64,000 bases of DNA. It comes from Inia geoffrensis. Its lineage: Eukaryota; Chordata; Mammalia; Artiodactyla; Iniidae. The stretch lies in contig CM070900.1 of NCBI GenBank assembly GCA_036417435.1, positions 35,503,496-35,567,495 on the forward strand. The letters run 5' to 3'. The first letter of the stretch is position 1. The number at the start of each line of letters is the position of its first letter. Position numbers and translations under genes: made by a program. The notes under the pieces are model-generated. The model was not told where the DNA came from. It was given only the letters and a program-made list of their open reading frames with translations, and ran no database searches. Shown in pieces: positions 1-10,039 of this stretch.

Positions 1-442
1 ACCTCATCTCTATACTACTCTCTCCCATTGTGCATCTTGCTCCAGAGATGCTGGCTTCTTTGGGTTCCACAAACAAGTCTGATTCATTTGGGACATTTAC
101 CTTGGAATGCTCATCTGCCTAGAAAACTGCCCCTACAGACTGCTACGTGACAAATTCTTTCTTACTCACTGAACGAATGTCAGCTCAAATGTCTTTCCCA
201 TAGAGAAGTTTTTCCTGTATGCCCAAAGGAAATATCCTTCATCCCCACTCACTTTTATTACTCTCTTTTATTAATGTTTCCATAGTATGTATCACTGTCT
301 GAAGGTTTATTGTTTGTTCACTTGATTATTAATAGTATCCCTCCAACTAGAAATTAAGGTGCATAATGTCACTTGTTCACTAGTGTAGACCTAGCTCTTA
401 GAAGAGTAACTGCTATGGAAACAGGGAAATGAATGAATATTT
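1..442 (+). mobile_element. L2 LINE 3' end remnant
   Basis: The segment follows the L2 3' region in order: a 'ttgctccag..ctggcttcttt' block, 'tggaatgctc', 'gctcaaatgtc', a pyrimidine-rich stretch, and a GAATGAAT tail near 431-440. It is old and diverged. The left end runs off the window. The open frame after the acceptor-like CAG at 43-45 is therefore repeat-derived and not an exon. Confidence 0.65.
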
Positions 443-443
443 G

Positions 444-521
444 TGAAAAAAAGGAAGGAAAGGAAGGAGGAGAGAAAGGAAGTGAGAGAGAGAGAGAGAA
501 GGAGAGACAAAGGAGAAGGAA
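444..521 (+). repeat. Purine-rich (GA/GGAA) low-complexity tract
   Basis: Almost uninterrupted A/G with short GGAA and GA runs. It directly follows the L2 tail and probably grew from it. The small basic frame read through it is low-complexity and not a gene. Confidence 0.9.
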
Positions 522-585
522 AACACTTAGCATATCACCTGATGCATAAAAATAGTAAAAACATGCTACTAATATTATTATTAAA

Positions 586-680
586 GAAATGGTTATTAAA
601 TACCTACTCTAAGCCAGGCATTTTGCTAAACTAGATTTATCAGCCTTACAGCAGAGTATATCCTATGTTCCTTTAAACCT
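586..680 (-). mobile_element. MIR/L2 fragment
   Basis: 'attaaatacctactctaagccaggc' type wording (here 'taaatacctactctaagcc') matches the reversed MIR/L2 3' end. It is a short, weak match. Confidence 0.35.
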
Positions 681-689
681 CTGTTGTAT

Positions 690-1830
690 ATGGATGGACT
701 GAAACAGTTGGGGGGTGGGGGCCAGGCACAGTGGGAATCTCTAACTCTCAGAACTCACAACCATATTTTCAATATATTTAGGGAATTCAAATTTATCTGG
801 AACCTGTCCCATGCACACAACTCATTCTCTAAATCCACACCAGACAGAGTGACCAAACAGATGGACTCCGCATCGCACCTGGGAGCCTAGCCAACTCTGG
901 CTGTGCTGGCCACGTTGGAGAATCTCACAGAGTAGCGTGGAATTTACAAATTTCCAAAGGGGACAGAGATCCTAAGTCCCACTTCCAATTTTGAGTCATG
1001 CAGGTTATGAGTTTTAAATGGACCTTTTCATTGTTTATTTTCACTTAGCGTTTGCTCCTTTTCATCTGGGATGATGAGACATCATCTGGCACCTCTGCCA
1101 ACCTCATCATCACAATTATCTGCCTGGCAGAGGATGGCTGCTTTGGAGAACAGACACAGCTTCTCTAGAGAGTCAAACATACACATCCCTCTTCTGCAGG
1201 TTTGTGGACATTGGTGAGGAAACAACAGGACATGTTCCTTGTACCCAGAGAACTTTTAGGATTTCTCATTCTTTCGCCATCTTGATTTCACAGCTGGGCA
1301 GAAATGCCCTTCAACTGAAACTGAAACAGGGGCAATTCCTAAAGCAGAGCCACGGTCTATGTTAGAAAGAATTGCCAAGTCCCCTCTTGGACATCGGCAA
1401 TGAGATTTTCAAGAGGACAACACCAGTAACCAGCTCTTCCTTGAAGACACCCATTCTAAACAGACTTGGAACTTGTCAGGTTAAAAGTCAGGTCTTTACT
1501 ATCCTGCCTGTAAAATAAGTGTTGGAATTCAGTTCACTTCACAAAGGCTTAGACAATATTTTACTACCAGGCCCACTGTGTTGTAATTACCGTGGGAAAC
1601 AAGTCACTTTTCTCATGGGGCGCGTTGTCCAGTGAAAAATAAAGTCAAGGGAATAATTCATTAGAAGTCAATGGGATGAGAGCTAGGCTGTCTTAGGGTA
1701 TCTTTATATTTTTTTCTTCTTTTGAGCCCAGAGATGTTTACTTATCCCAGATTTTGGTAGACAGAAATGTCTGCCAGAGGAAGAGGTGTCTTCATCTGAG
1801 TCCCGAATGATAAGATGTACCTGAAAGACT
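690..1830. other. Unassigned sequence, no gene seen
   Basis: No repeat family or convincing exon was recognised. A small perfect inverted repeat (7-bp arms, 3-bp loop) lies at 1070-1086. A good acceptor-like site (pyrimidine tract then CAG at 1197-1199) is followed by about 54 open codons, but no matching donor was found. Confidence 0.5.
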
Positions 1831-1834
1831 CCTG

Positions 1835-1995
1835 GACCAGAAGTCAATGGATCTGGGATCCAGGTCCAATGTTTTGAGTTGTTAGTCTTACAACACATGT
1901 GCAAGTCATTTAAAATCAACATCAGTCTCTTCATTTTTGAGACGGGGATAATACTACATCTCATAATCAGGTAACAAAATATATGTGCAAGTGAC
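1835..1995 (+). mobile_element. MIR SINE remnant
   Basis: The order 'gtgcaagtcatt..', 'tctcttcatttttgag', 'ggggataata' matches the MIR core ('gcaagttac..ctcatctgtaaaatggggataata'). It is diverged. Confidence 0.6.
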
Positions 1996-2044
1996 TGGTA
2001 AATTCTAAAGCATTCTACACAGTGCGAGGGAAGGTATTGTATGA

Positions 2045-2905
2045 GGCACCATTGCTGTCAGTTTTCCAGCATCCCAGCCTGTGTGTGCTTGGATTGGGGC
2101 CAGAAAGTTGGGCTTTGCCTTTCCCCGGCATCATTCATCTCTGAAAGTGCTTGAGGATATTTTGCAGCCAAGATCCACAAACAGCAACCCAAATTTATTG
2201 CCAGCTTAACTCTGTTGATATTCAGTCTTATCTCCCACCACACCCCAAGCTCTGACCCCATAAGGTTTTTTCCTACTCTCCATACTTCCCCAGGAAGCAA
2301 AAGAGAATGGTCCATGAATATTTACCAGCATGATTTGTGATTTGTAAACAGATTTGTGGATAAAATGTTAATATTTCAAACATCAAGGTTGAATAGTTTT
2401 CAAACTAAAACCAAGCTCTATTGCAAAGCAAATATGAGGAACAAGCTTTTCCACGGCAATACAACAAGATTTATTTTTATGTCTCATCTTTCAGCACTCT
2501 CAACTCATGGGACAGTCCTTTTCAGCTATCATCCTTAGAAGCACCAGAGTTAAAAATCTCTTCTCCTCAATTGAAATACGTTTTCCCACTAGTGAATATA
2601 ACAATGACCAATGTGGTCATCTCCAAGTGTAAAGTCTGGAATCACCTCTGAGGTAGAAAAACAAACTCTAGAAACTCTGAGCCTAATGCCCAGAAAGCCA
2701 ATGTCAATTTCTTACGTATTTTTGGGCAAAGAAGACACCCAAAATGAAGACTGAAATGAGGAGGAAAAAGACAACCCGAGAGAGAAAACAAGAGGAGCCA
2801 CTAAGTGTTGATCTTTGAAGACGATGCTTGTACCCTGTTCCACATCATCTTCACTCAAGATAAGCAACTACTCTTTCTCAGAGACAGACTTTTCTAGAAA
2901 ACCTT
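2045..2905. other. Unassigned sequence, no gene seen
   Basis: No repeat or gene was recognised. A 43-codon open stretch follows an acceptor-like 'ccttttcag' near 2525 but has no credible donor. Confidence 0.5.
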
Positions 2906-2926
2906 TCATCTAGATGAGAAGTTTTT

Positions 2927-3146
2927 TTTTTGTTTGTTTGTTTTTTTTTTTTTTGCGGTATGCGGGCCTCTCACTGTTGTGGCCTCTCCCGTTGCGGAGC
3001 ACAGGCTCCGGACACGCAGGCTCAGCGGCCATGGCTCACGGGCCCAGCCGCTCCGCGGCATGTGGGATCTTCCCAGACCGGGGCACGAACCCGTATCCCC
3101 TGCATCGGCAGGCGGACTCTCAACCACTGCGCCACCAGGGAAGCCC
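2927..3146 (-). mobile_element. CHR-type SINE (tRNA-Glu derived), copy 1
   Basis: Read on the minus strand it starts with the tRNA-like head (GGGCTTCCCTGGTGGCGCAG), carries the B-box-like GGTTCGTGCCC, and ends in ACCGC followed by an interrupted A tail (the T/G-rich run at 2922-2955). The target-site duplication is tagatgagaagttttt at 2911-2926 and 3147-3162, nearly perfect, so the insertion is fairly young. Confidence 0.96.
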
Positions 3147-3439
3147 TAGATGAGAAGTTTTTATCCTAATATTAGACCCCAGAAAGCTAAGATAAAAGCT
3201 ACCTCTCAACTCAGTACAACCTCAACACTTGCTTGATTTGACTAAAAGCTCAAATTGCCCAAATAAAGTTAGAACAGTAACTTGAGGTAAGTGTTAGTGG
3301 AGGGTTTTGTTTTATTTTATTTTTTTCAGAAAAGGTTTTTATTCATTAAAATCCAGCAGAAGACTTTGGGGACCAGATGTTTCCATCGGGGGCTCCTTTG
3401 GAAGAGAATAGAGTGAAACAGTTAAAAACCGGAATTCTG

Positions 3440-4022
3440 TATGACAGACTCTAGGTCCATCCACCTCACTACAAATAACTCAATTTTGTTTCTTTTTATG
3501 GCTGAGTAACATTCCATTGTATATATGTGCCACATCTTCTTTATCCACTCATCTGTCGATGGACACTTAGGTTGCTTCCATGTCCTGGCTATTGTAAGTC
3601 AGAAAGAGAAAAAAAAATACCATATGCTAACACATATATATGGAATCTAAAAAAAAAAAAAATGGTCATGAAGAAGCTAGGGGCAAGACGGGAATAAAGA
3701 CGCAGACCTACTAGAGAATGGACTTGAGGATGCGGGGAGAGGGAATGGTAAGCTGGGACAAAGTGAGAGAGTGGCATGGACATACATACACTACGAAATG
3801 TAAAATAGATAGCTGGTGGGAAGCAGCCGCATAGCACAGGGAGATCAGCTTGGTGCTTTGTGACCACCTAGAGGGGTGGGGTAAGGAGGGTGGGAGGGAG
3901 GGAGACACAAGAGGGATGAGATGTGGGGATATATGTATATGTATAACTGATTCACTTTGTTATAAAGCAGAAACTAGCACACCATTGTAAAGCAATTATA
4001 CTCCAATAAAAACGTTAAAAAA
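3440..4022 (+). mobile_element. Young L1 3' end with 5' inversion
   Basis: 3599-4019 reads as L1 on the plus strand: the last part of ORF2, the A-rich junction, the 3' UTR and the end 'ctccaataaaaacgtt' plus A tail. 3440-3598 is ORF2 sequence that in the L1 lies just upstream, but it is inverted here. The two parts meet at about 3598/3599. 'aattctg' flanks the unit at 3433-3439 and 4023-4029, a short possible target-site duplication. This is the classic twin-priming product. No functional frame remains. Confidence 0.9.
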
Positions 4023-4041
4023 AATTCTGGAATCTGAATAT

Positions 4042-4110
4042 CTTTAGTTGTTGATAAGGTATTTGGTGAAACAACAACTTTAGTTGTTGATGAAGTATTT
4101 GGTGAAAATG
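4042..4110 (+). repeat. Two-copy tandem duplication, period 36 bp
   Basis: 'ctttagttgttgat' begins two near-identical units at 4042 and 4078; each runs to 'gtatttggtgaaa', with two substitutions between the copies. It lies immediately 3' of the L1 tail. Confidence 0.9.
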
Positions 4111-4372
4111 CAAATAGGTGAATGCAGTGGAATTTTCAAAGATTCCCACTTTTTTTCTATGGTCTGTTCCTCTGCAAAATAAGGGGGAAGTGTAAGTTTT
4201 ATTAAAGTATCTCGTAACCATCCTTATACTCATCACTTTTCCCATGCAGCGTCCCCCACATTGCCTGCTTCCTTCACTGTCAATATGATATATATGTTCC
4301 AAGCTTACGTGTAGCAAACTTAGCTGTCTTGCTTCCCATTCATGAAAGGAATAATATTTTTCTATTTTTAAG

Positions 4373-4596
4373 GTAAAAACGAGCTGCCTGGTAAACTCAC
4401 CTATGATTCAATAGCTGATGACTCCTCGTACCCCGAGTGTGCCAGTCCTAACTGTATTTTATCAGAGGTTCCTAGCGACAAGTGCCTTCGTGAAAAGGAT
4501 TATATGTCTAATTCTAGATTGTTTAATAGGCCAATGCAAACAGAATCTGGAGTGAAGCAGCTTTCTAGTCTTCATATCACTCAGCCTGCAATCTAG
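4373..4596 (+). CDS. Candidate terminal coding exon, product unidentified
   Basis: A strong acceptor (pyrimidine-rich 4357-4370, AG at 4371-4372) opens directly into a frame with 73 sense codons from 4375 and a TAG at 4594-4596. In the same frame the codon overlapping the acceptor is TAA, so the open frame begins exactly where an exon would. The composition looks protein-like: many acidic, serine and tyrosine residues, four cysteines, no low complexity and no long hydrophobic segment. It begins KNELPGKLTYDSIADDSSYP and ends LHITQPAI. No known repeat covers it. The tail-like composition would suit the cytoplasmic C-terminus of a membrane protein (inference). I do not recognise the protein. No upstream exon was found within the window, and no AATAAA was seen within about 150 bp of the stop. 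It could also be a chance frame or a pseudo-exon. Confidence 0.42.
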
Positions 4597-4599
4597 ATC

Positions 4600-5160
4600 T
4601 AGTCAGGAATAAGCACTCGTACAATGAATATGAAAATTTGAGATCACAGAGAGAGCATCAGTCGTTCCCTTTTAAAAACCCAATTTGAGATGACTGGTGC
4701 CAAAAGCCTCATAAATGAGCAGCTGCCTACTATGAGTATTGTATTTTATGTATTTAAAGGCATTAATCTTAGAAAACTAAACAAGAAGTAAGGAGAGCTG
4801 GGTGTTTTCTTATTCTTTGAAAGTCCAGATCTTCAGAGTGCTGCCCTCCGTTTGGTTTTCCTGCATCTGTTATTTTGCTGTAGGCTGCCAGAATGCCAAG
4901 ATGTAGATTATCATTTCCAGTTAAAGAGACCATTTTTGTGAAAAAGAAAACCCAAAGGGAAGATAAGGGAAAAAATTCTGCTCTACGCTCCACATGAAAA
5001 GAGGTAGCTGAGAGGGACGTGATTCTAGGTGGAGGAAACTGAAAAAAAGTCAGCTTAATGTTTTAGCCCATCTTTGATTTTTAAAGGAAGATGAATACTG
5101 AGCTTAACACAGATGGAAAAGAAAGAATAGCAGAAAAGTGGCAATGCATGGTGGAGAAAG
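4600..5160. other. Unassigned; possible 3' UTR then unique sequence
   Basis: No repeat was recognised. If the exon at 4373-4596 is real, the first part would be 3' UTR. A very good acceptor-like site sits at 4860-4883 (long pyrimidine tract, TAG), followed by about 37 open codons without a donor. Confidence 0.4.
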
Positions 5161-5164
5161 CAGG

Positions 5165-5320
5165 TCTTTGAGTAAAGACACCTGCTCTGCCACTAGTAGG
5201 GTGCTTCAATGGGAAAAAGACTCTTTACTTATTGGAACCCAAGTTGATCCATATAAAAAATGAAGATGTTGGACCAAATGGTCTCTAAATTCCCTTGGAG
5301 AGATGCTCTGATGCTTGAGA
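5165..5320 (+). mobile_element. MIR SINE remnant
   Basis: 'cctgctctgccact' followed by 'gttggaccaaatggtctct' and 'cccttgg' matches the MIR 3' half including its terminal segment. Confidence 0.6.
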
Positions 5321-5792
5321 AGTTCAGAAAACTGCTTGGGGTGCTTTGAACCTATAAGCTCTATGATTAAAATCTTCACTTATACCCTCTTTCCTCTTGT
5401 GCAATCTCAGGACACTTAGCAGTAGATTAGGCAGAGGGGTCAATTCCCAGGTCTTTGGATCTGAAAACAGTTGTGTCACTTTCTCAGCAACAATTTCAAT
5501 TGTATATTTTGGCTTATGATGCATAAAACAGATTGTGAAAAATAAACTCTCCAAGCTGTACTGCAGAACTTCTGGACATGGCATCTCATCCACTGGTTAA
5601 GATTTTTAAAAGATTTGTCTGTACATACACCATGAAAACCAGACACGATGATGTGATGTGCTTTGGATATTTTAAATGGGCCAGATTTCTAGTCAAAAGG
5701 GCCTACAGCCAAGCTCTAATCTTTGGAGAGAGTGGGAATAATACAGAGCCTAGAAAATCCATGCAGTTGGCCTGAGACTGCTTCTGTCCCAG

Positions 5793-5918
5793 TCATTCAT
5801 TCATTCAACAAATATCTACTGAGTACCTGTTATTTACCAGGCACTGTGCTAGGCATTGAGGAAGCAGTAGTAAGACAATCTTGGTCCTTATCCCCAATGA
5901 AACTTACAATTTAAAGGG
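5793..5918 (-). mobile_element. L2 LINE 3' end
   Basis: 'cattcattcattcaacaaat', 'caggcactgtgctaggcatt' and 'cttatccccaatgaaactta' are the reversed L2 terminal motifs. Well preserved for L2. Confidence 0.85.
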
Positions 5919-6224
5919 CGCCATGACAGTTTCATGGGAGACAGCCTAGAGTTACATGTTAGGGAAGAGTTCCTCCCCAATAATAGCACTTGAGAATTGA
6001 AAGATAGCTCTCCTGCCTCACCTAAGCCTTCTAGTTCTTTAGATATTCCTCACATGAGATATTTCCCCTTTCCTACCTTTGAACACACTGCAGTGTATCA
6101 GGGTCCTTTTAAGTGGGGCATCAAACATGAAGCCCAGATGTATCTAAACTGAGAAGAAGGGAAGAGGATTCTCCGTTCTCCCTGTTCTGAATATGTAGTT
6201 ATATTAATAGAGTCTGCCATTCTA

Positions 6225-6265
6225 TTAGCTCTAATAATAATATTATAATAATGATGGTGGTGATA
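6225..6265. repeat. AAT-rich simple sequence
   Basis: Interrupted AAT/ATT repeats followed by TGG/TGA units. Short. Confidence 0.7.
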
Positions 6266-6404
6266 AATGATTAAGAGGATGCCAAGATTTCAAGTGACTG
6301 GACTAAAGCCTGTCTTCCAGTCTCTATCTTGGTTTAGATTCCCCCAAGAACAGAGATGAGTCGGGGTATAGTTACAAGGCCTACATTACCTGACTTTGCA
6401 GTAT

Positions 6405-6690
6405 ACTCTTTACATGTAGCTCCTTCTGCTGAGAAACCCCTTCCTTTTCCCTATATTTCTCTCCTTGCACACTCCTCAGCTGGCAGTGCCTATAAAATCT
6501 TCCGGTCCTAGGCTCACTACATTCAGGAAGCCTTCCTTAACTCCCATCCTGATTGGTTTGCCCTCTTACATGTTTCCACAGCATCTTGCCTTTGCTTGTC
6601 ATGGCACTCATCTTGCTATATTCGAAATGGCATTGTCTTTTGTATTCACGCAACCATGAGTTCAAAGTGGGCATAGAGGGTGAATGAATG
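6405..6690 (+). mobile_element. L2 LINE 3' region remnant
   Basis: The order 'aaaccccttccttttcc', 'caggaagccttccttaact', 'tcatggcactcatc' and a GAATGAATGAT end is typical of plus-oriented L2. Confidence 0.7.
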
Positions 6691-6896
6691 ATGTTACCTA
6701 CTTTGCTCTGGACCAGTCAAACATGACCTCACTCACTACTCTATTTTTTTTTAAAAGCACAGATCTGTCTTCAGCATAAATGTTTATTTATTCCCAATGA
6801 ATATTCTTCCATTAGGCCTACTCTGATCGCCTCCAGTCTGTAGAAATACAACTTAATTTGGTTTCTGGAACAGAATTTTAAAAATACATAGCTTTT

Positions 6897-7107
6897 GGGC
6901 TTCCCTGGTGGCACAGTGGTTGAGAGTCCGCCTGCCGATGCAGCGGACACGGGTTCGTGCCCCGGTCCGGGAAGATCCCACATGCCGCGGAGCGGCTGGG
7001 CCCGTGAGCCATGGCTGCTGAGCCTGCGCGTCCGGAGCCTGTGCTCCACAACGGGAGAGGCCGCAGCGGTGAGAGGCCCGCGTACCGCAAAAAAAATAAA
7101 TAAATAA
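6897..7107 (+). mobile_element. CHR-type SINE, copy 2
   Basis: Complete from the GGGCTTCCC head to GCGTACCGC, with an A-rich tail that has turned into (AAAT)n. No clear target-site duplication was found, unlike most other copies. It sits 140 bp upstream of copy 3 in the same orientation. Confidence 0.95.
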
Positions 7108-7247
7108 GTCTCTGTGCTTTGCTCTCTTCTTCTGGTATTTCAGCGGCCTTCAGCGAGCTGTTTTAATTAAGTAATTCATGGACAGAACACTTGTTCAGGT
7201 GGCGCCTCGGCTTTATTTGGAAAACAATGATTAAAACCCCAAATCTA

Positions 7248-7457
7248 GGGCTTCCCTGGTGGCGCAGTGGTTGGGAGTCCGCCTGCTGATGCAGGGGACA
7301 CGGGTTCGTGCCCCGGTCCGGGAAGATCCCACATGCCGCAGAGCGGCTGGGTCCCTGAGCCATGGCCGCTGAGCCTGCGCGTCCGGAGCCTGTGCTCTGC
7401 AACAGGAGAGGCCACAACAGTGAGAGGCCTGCGTACTGCAAAAAAAAAAAAAAAAAC
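7248..7457 (+). mobile_element. CHR-type SINE, copy 3
   Basis: Full length with a pure A tail (about 17 A). Target-site duplication accccaaatct at 7236-7246 and 7458-7468. Confidence 0.96.
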
Positions 7458-7469
7458 ACCCCAAATCTC

Positions 7470-8370
7470 ACTATTTCTGGAAGGAGATGGGCATCTATTT
7501 GAAGGCATAGGTAATATTTGTGAGATGGGAGAGAGCAGTGAGTCTATATGGTAGACTGTATACTATATTCAAACACCATCTGGTAATATTGAAACCTGTA
7601 GGGAAGGCAAATAGATCTGCTGTCATGTAACCATTCTTGTCACTGAGGGGGACTATGTGGAGCTATGTGAGAGAATAATCCTACAATTACTTCTGGGTTC
7701 AGTGGCACAGAATGAGCATAGAAGGAGTGACCTGATGGGACAAAGAACTGACAGGCTTTAGTCCCCGCTCCTTCAAGACAGGGGGTGCAAGCGATGCCAG
7801 TGTAGAAATAAATCATCATAAACCCAATCCGCCAAGGCCTCTGAGAGCCTTGCAAGCACTTAATCCACCACCCCAGGGAGCAAGACCATGTCAACAAGGT
7901 TTGCCCTTTTCTCCACATTCCTTACTGACCTAACCCGATGCTCCGTTAATGGCCTTTCCATGTTGTAAGGCTTGGCGCCTGTGTAACATGAGACGGGGAG
8001 CGTGAAGGTACAATTTACATTGTCAGACTAGCTTGACAAGACATTAGCACAACCTGTAACAGGAGGAGAAAACCGTCCAATCTCTATTAAAAGTTAACTG
8101 GAAATCACACCACATATCAAACGAGTAGAAGCCCTTTGACTCTGGCTAGGAGGAAGAGTATATATATCAGAGAGAGATATAAGTAACTGGGCGTCTATCA
8201 AATCAGATGTGCTCTTGCTAACCTCTGTTATGAAAGTTGAAACATTGGTGTTAGAATATAATCTAAAAAGAGCTCCTGAGCGGCACTCACAATGATCTTT
8301 GGTCCATAATCTTTTATTAATATAGCCATGTGCCAGTCTCCACAAGTGGGTCATTCATCAGGTCAAAACT
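7470..8370. other. Unassigned sequence, no repeat recognised
   Basis: About 0.9 kb of moderate-GC sequence that I cannot place in any repeat family. The open frames here are short and unsupported. It leads into a zone with splice-like signals on both strands (8374-8733). Confidence 0.4.
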
Positions 8371-8373
8371 TAC

Positions 8374-8461
8374 CCACCCATTGTGCCATTATGGCTCTTC
8401 TTAGCAGTCATTCACAAATGATTATGGACTATAAGGCATGCAGATGACAGAGTGAGTCACT
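8374..8461 (-). ncRNA. Candidate non-coding exon, minus strand
   Basis: On the minus strand a pyrimidine-rich acceptor ends CCTCCTAG (the AG is the plus-strand ct at 8462-8463) and 88 nt later there is a donor GG|GTAAGT (plus-strand acttac at 8368-8373). All three frames contain stops, so if used it would be untranslated or a lncRNA exon. Speculative. Confidence 0.2.
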
Positions 8462-8579
8462 CTAGGAGGGAACAAAGTTCAATCTCGGAAACACTCTCTC
8501 CATATGGGGAGACGAGGTGTATGGAACCATGACCTCCTATCATATACGTAAAACCAACTGTCCACATCTTTCCTGGCAG

Positions 8580-8733
8580 CTTCCACGGTAAAGAGATGGA
8601 GGCAAAGAAGGCTTCTTATAGGAAGCAGAAGAAAATCTTGCAGAGTCGTAAGGGACAAAGTAGATAGTTTGCTGAAGAGAAACCAGGAGCGCATTCTAAG
8701 AAGAAGATGCAAACGGCCCAGCATTTTAATCAG
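8580..8733 (+). CDS. Candidate internal exon, product unidentified
   Basis: The acceptor is 'ctttcctggcag' (AG at 8578-8579) with a branch-point-like 'ccaac' 20-30 nt upstream. The donor is CAG|GTAAGT at 8731-8739, a full consensus match. Of the three frames only one (codons from 8582) is open across all 154 nt, giving about 51 codons. The predicted peptide is strongly basic, beginning STVKRWRQRRLLIGSRRKSC and ending CKRPSILI. No known repeat covers the segment. I do not recognise a family. The arginine-rich composition, with no domain, also fits a non-coding exon that happens to be open. No partner exons were found nearby. Confidence 0.35.
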
Positions 8734-8789
8734 GTAAGTCCTTCCCTGATGAAAGCACTGGGGATTGTAGAAAATAAGATCTGTCCTGA

Positions 8790-9330
8790 ATGATCAAATA
8801 AATGCAAAATTAAAGTAAGACCGTATCTTCCACTGATTAAGTTGGCAATGTCAAATAATTTTCAACCGAGTTGGCAAATCCTGCTCTAGGGTTGTGTGTG
8901 ATTGGCTCTGACTTTTCTCAAGGGACAGTTGGCAATATGCATCAGTGGCCTAAAATTTGTTATACCCTTTAAGATAAAAATGCCACATCTACGAAATGAT
9001 ATGGATGTTGCTGAATCTAAACAACCCCATTGCAGAATTCTTTAGAAATTTTTATAAAATGGAAAAATTAGAAAAACTTCTATGTCCAATAGTCGGGGAC
9101 TGGTTAAACTATGGTACATCCGCATGATGAGGCAATGGGGAGACTGTTTAATAACTTGGAGAGTATTCATAACAACTGATAGAGAATATGACCCAATTTT
9201 GATTGTAAGAATACTTTATATACATTTAAATAGAATCAAAAAGTCTAGAAATATATTCAACAAAATATCAGTCTATGATGGTTCCCTCTGACTTGTAACG
9301 TTAAGGGTGACTTTTTAAAAAATTTATCTG
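8790..9330 (+). mobile_element. Old L1 (L1M-type) 3' region remnant
   Basis: Pieces in L1 order: 'cagttggcaatat', 'ttgttatacccttta', 'atgccacatct', 'atgtccaatagtcggggactggtt' type (here 'ggggactggttaaactatgg'), 'acatccgcatgatgaggcaatg', 'atatgacccaattttg'. Heavily diverged. Confidence 0.6.
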
Positions 9331-9454
9331 CCATGTCCACACTTTCTATAGTAAACATGTATAACTTCAGAAACCAGAAAAACATGGAAAGTATTTTTTC
9401 ACAACTAAGGAAAGAGATTGAACGGGTAAAGGTCAGTGTTTCCATTGCTCACAG

Positions 9455-9570
9455 TGTAAAGTTCAGATTCTTTCCATGGCATGTCCCCACCTCCTTCTCC
9501 ACCCTCATCTCTCCTATGTTCCTACCAACTCTCTCACCACTAGCCACACAGGCCTCTTACCACAGAGCCC
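9455..9570 (+). mobile_element. L2-like fragment
   Basis: 'gtaaagttcagattctttcc' and the following C/T-rich string resemble an internal L2 block. Weak. Confidence 0.35.
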
Positions 9571-9639
9571 TAATGTAGTCAATTATATTATTTTTGCAGT
9601 TATTCATTCCCATCCCTTTCCCTTCAGGAGGATCACATT

Positions 9640-10005
9640 CCTGTCAACTGCCCTGTACCTTGCTATGTCCCCAGTGTTGAGGACCATATATCCTTGTCCC
9701 GTTGACTTTGGGCTTTGGCCAAAGGAATGTAAACAGAGCAAGGCCACGCCCAGCAGAAGCCCTCAGAGTCATGGCACATTTCCACCGGTGCTCTTGACCT
9801 TTCTTTATGCTACAGGAATACCACATCTCACATAGGGGCTGTCCCTGCAGTTAGAGTCCCTGAATGAGAAGCAAGTCATGGCCTGGGCAGAGCTGCAGCC
9901 AACCCATAGCCTACCTGTAAAATAAGCAAGTAATACGCCTTTATGGTGTAAGCCACTGAGACATGGAGGTCATTGGTTACTGCAGCAAAATTGACTAGTA
10001 CACCT
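9640..10005 (+). mobile_element. Old interspersed repeat, family not assigned
   Basis: 'gttgactttgggctttggcc', 'ggtgtaagccactgagaca' and 'aaattgactagtaca' at the end form a pattern seen in a known mammalian MER/LTR-type repeat. I cannot name the family securely. Non-coding. Confidence 0.45.
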
Positions 10006-10039
10006 GGCACGTGGGGTCTCTCTATCCGTAGCATTCTGA

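Noticed and set aside
2906..3169. Open frames of 70-150 codons in every CHR SINE (also at 6771-7107, 7163-7554, 45273-45545, 50668-51062, 52111-52392, 58026-58336, 60932-61244, 61440-61722, 62054-62460)
   Set aside because: They recur with the same peptide words in all copies and both strands; they are the SINE body read by chance.
6897..6990. tRNA-like sequence with A and B boxes
   Set aside because: The tRNA-Glu resemblance belongs to the head of the CHR SINE; the cloverleaf is not intact and the same head is present in all copies.
7120..7200. Very strong acceptor (AG 7142-7143) and TTCAG|GTGGCG donor-like site
   Set aside because: All frames closed in the 55-nt segment and the donor is poor; lies in the spacer between two SINEs.
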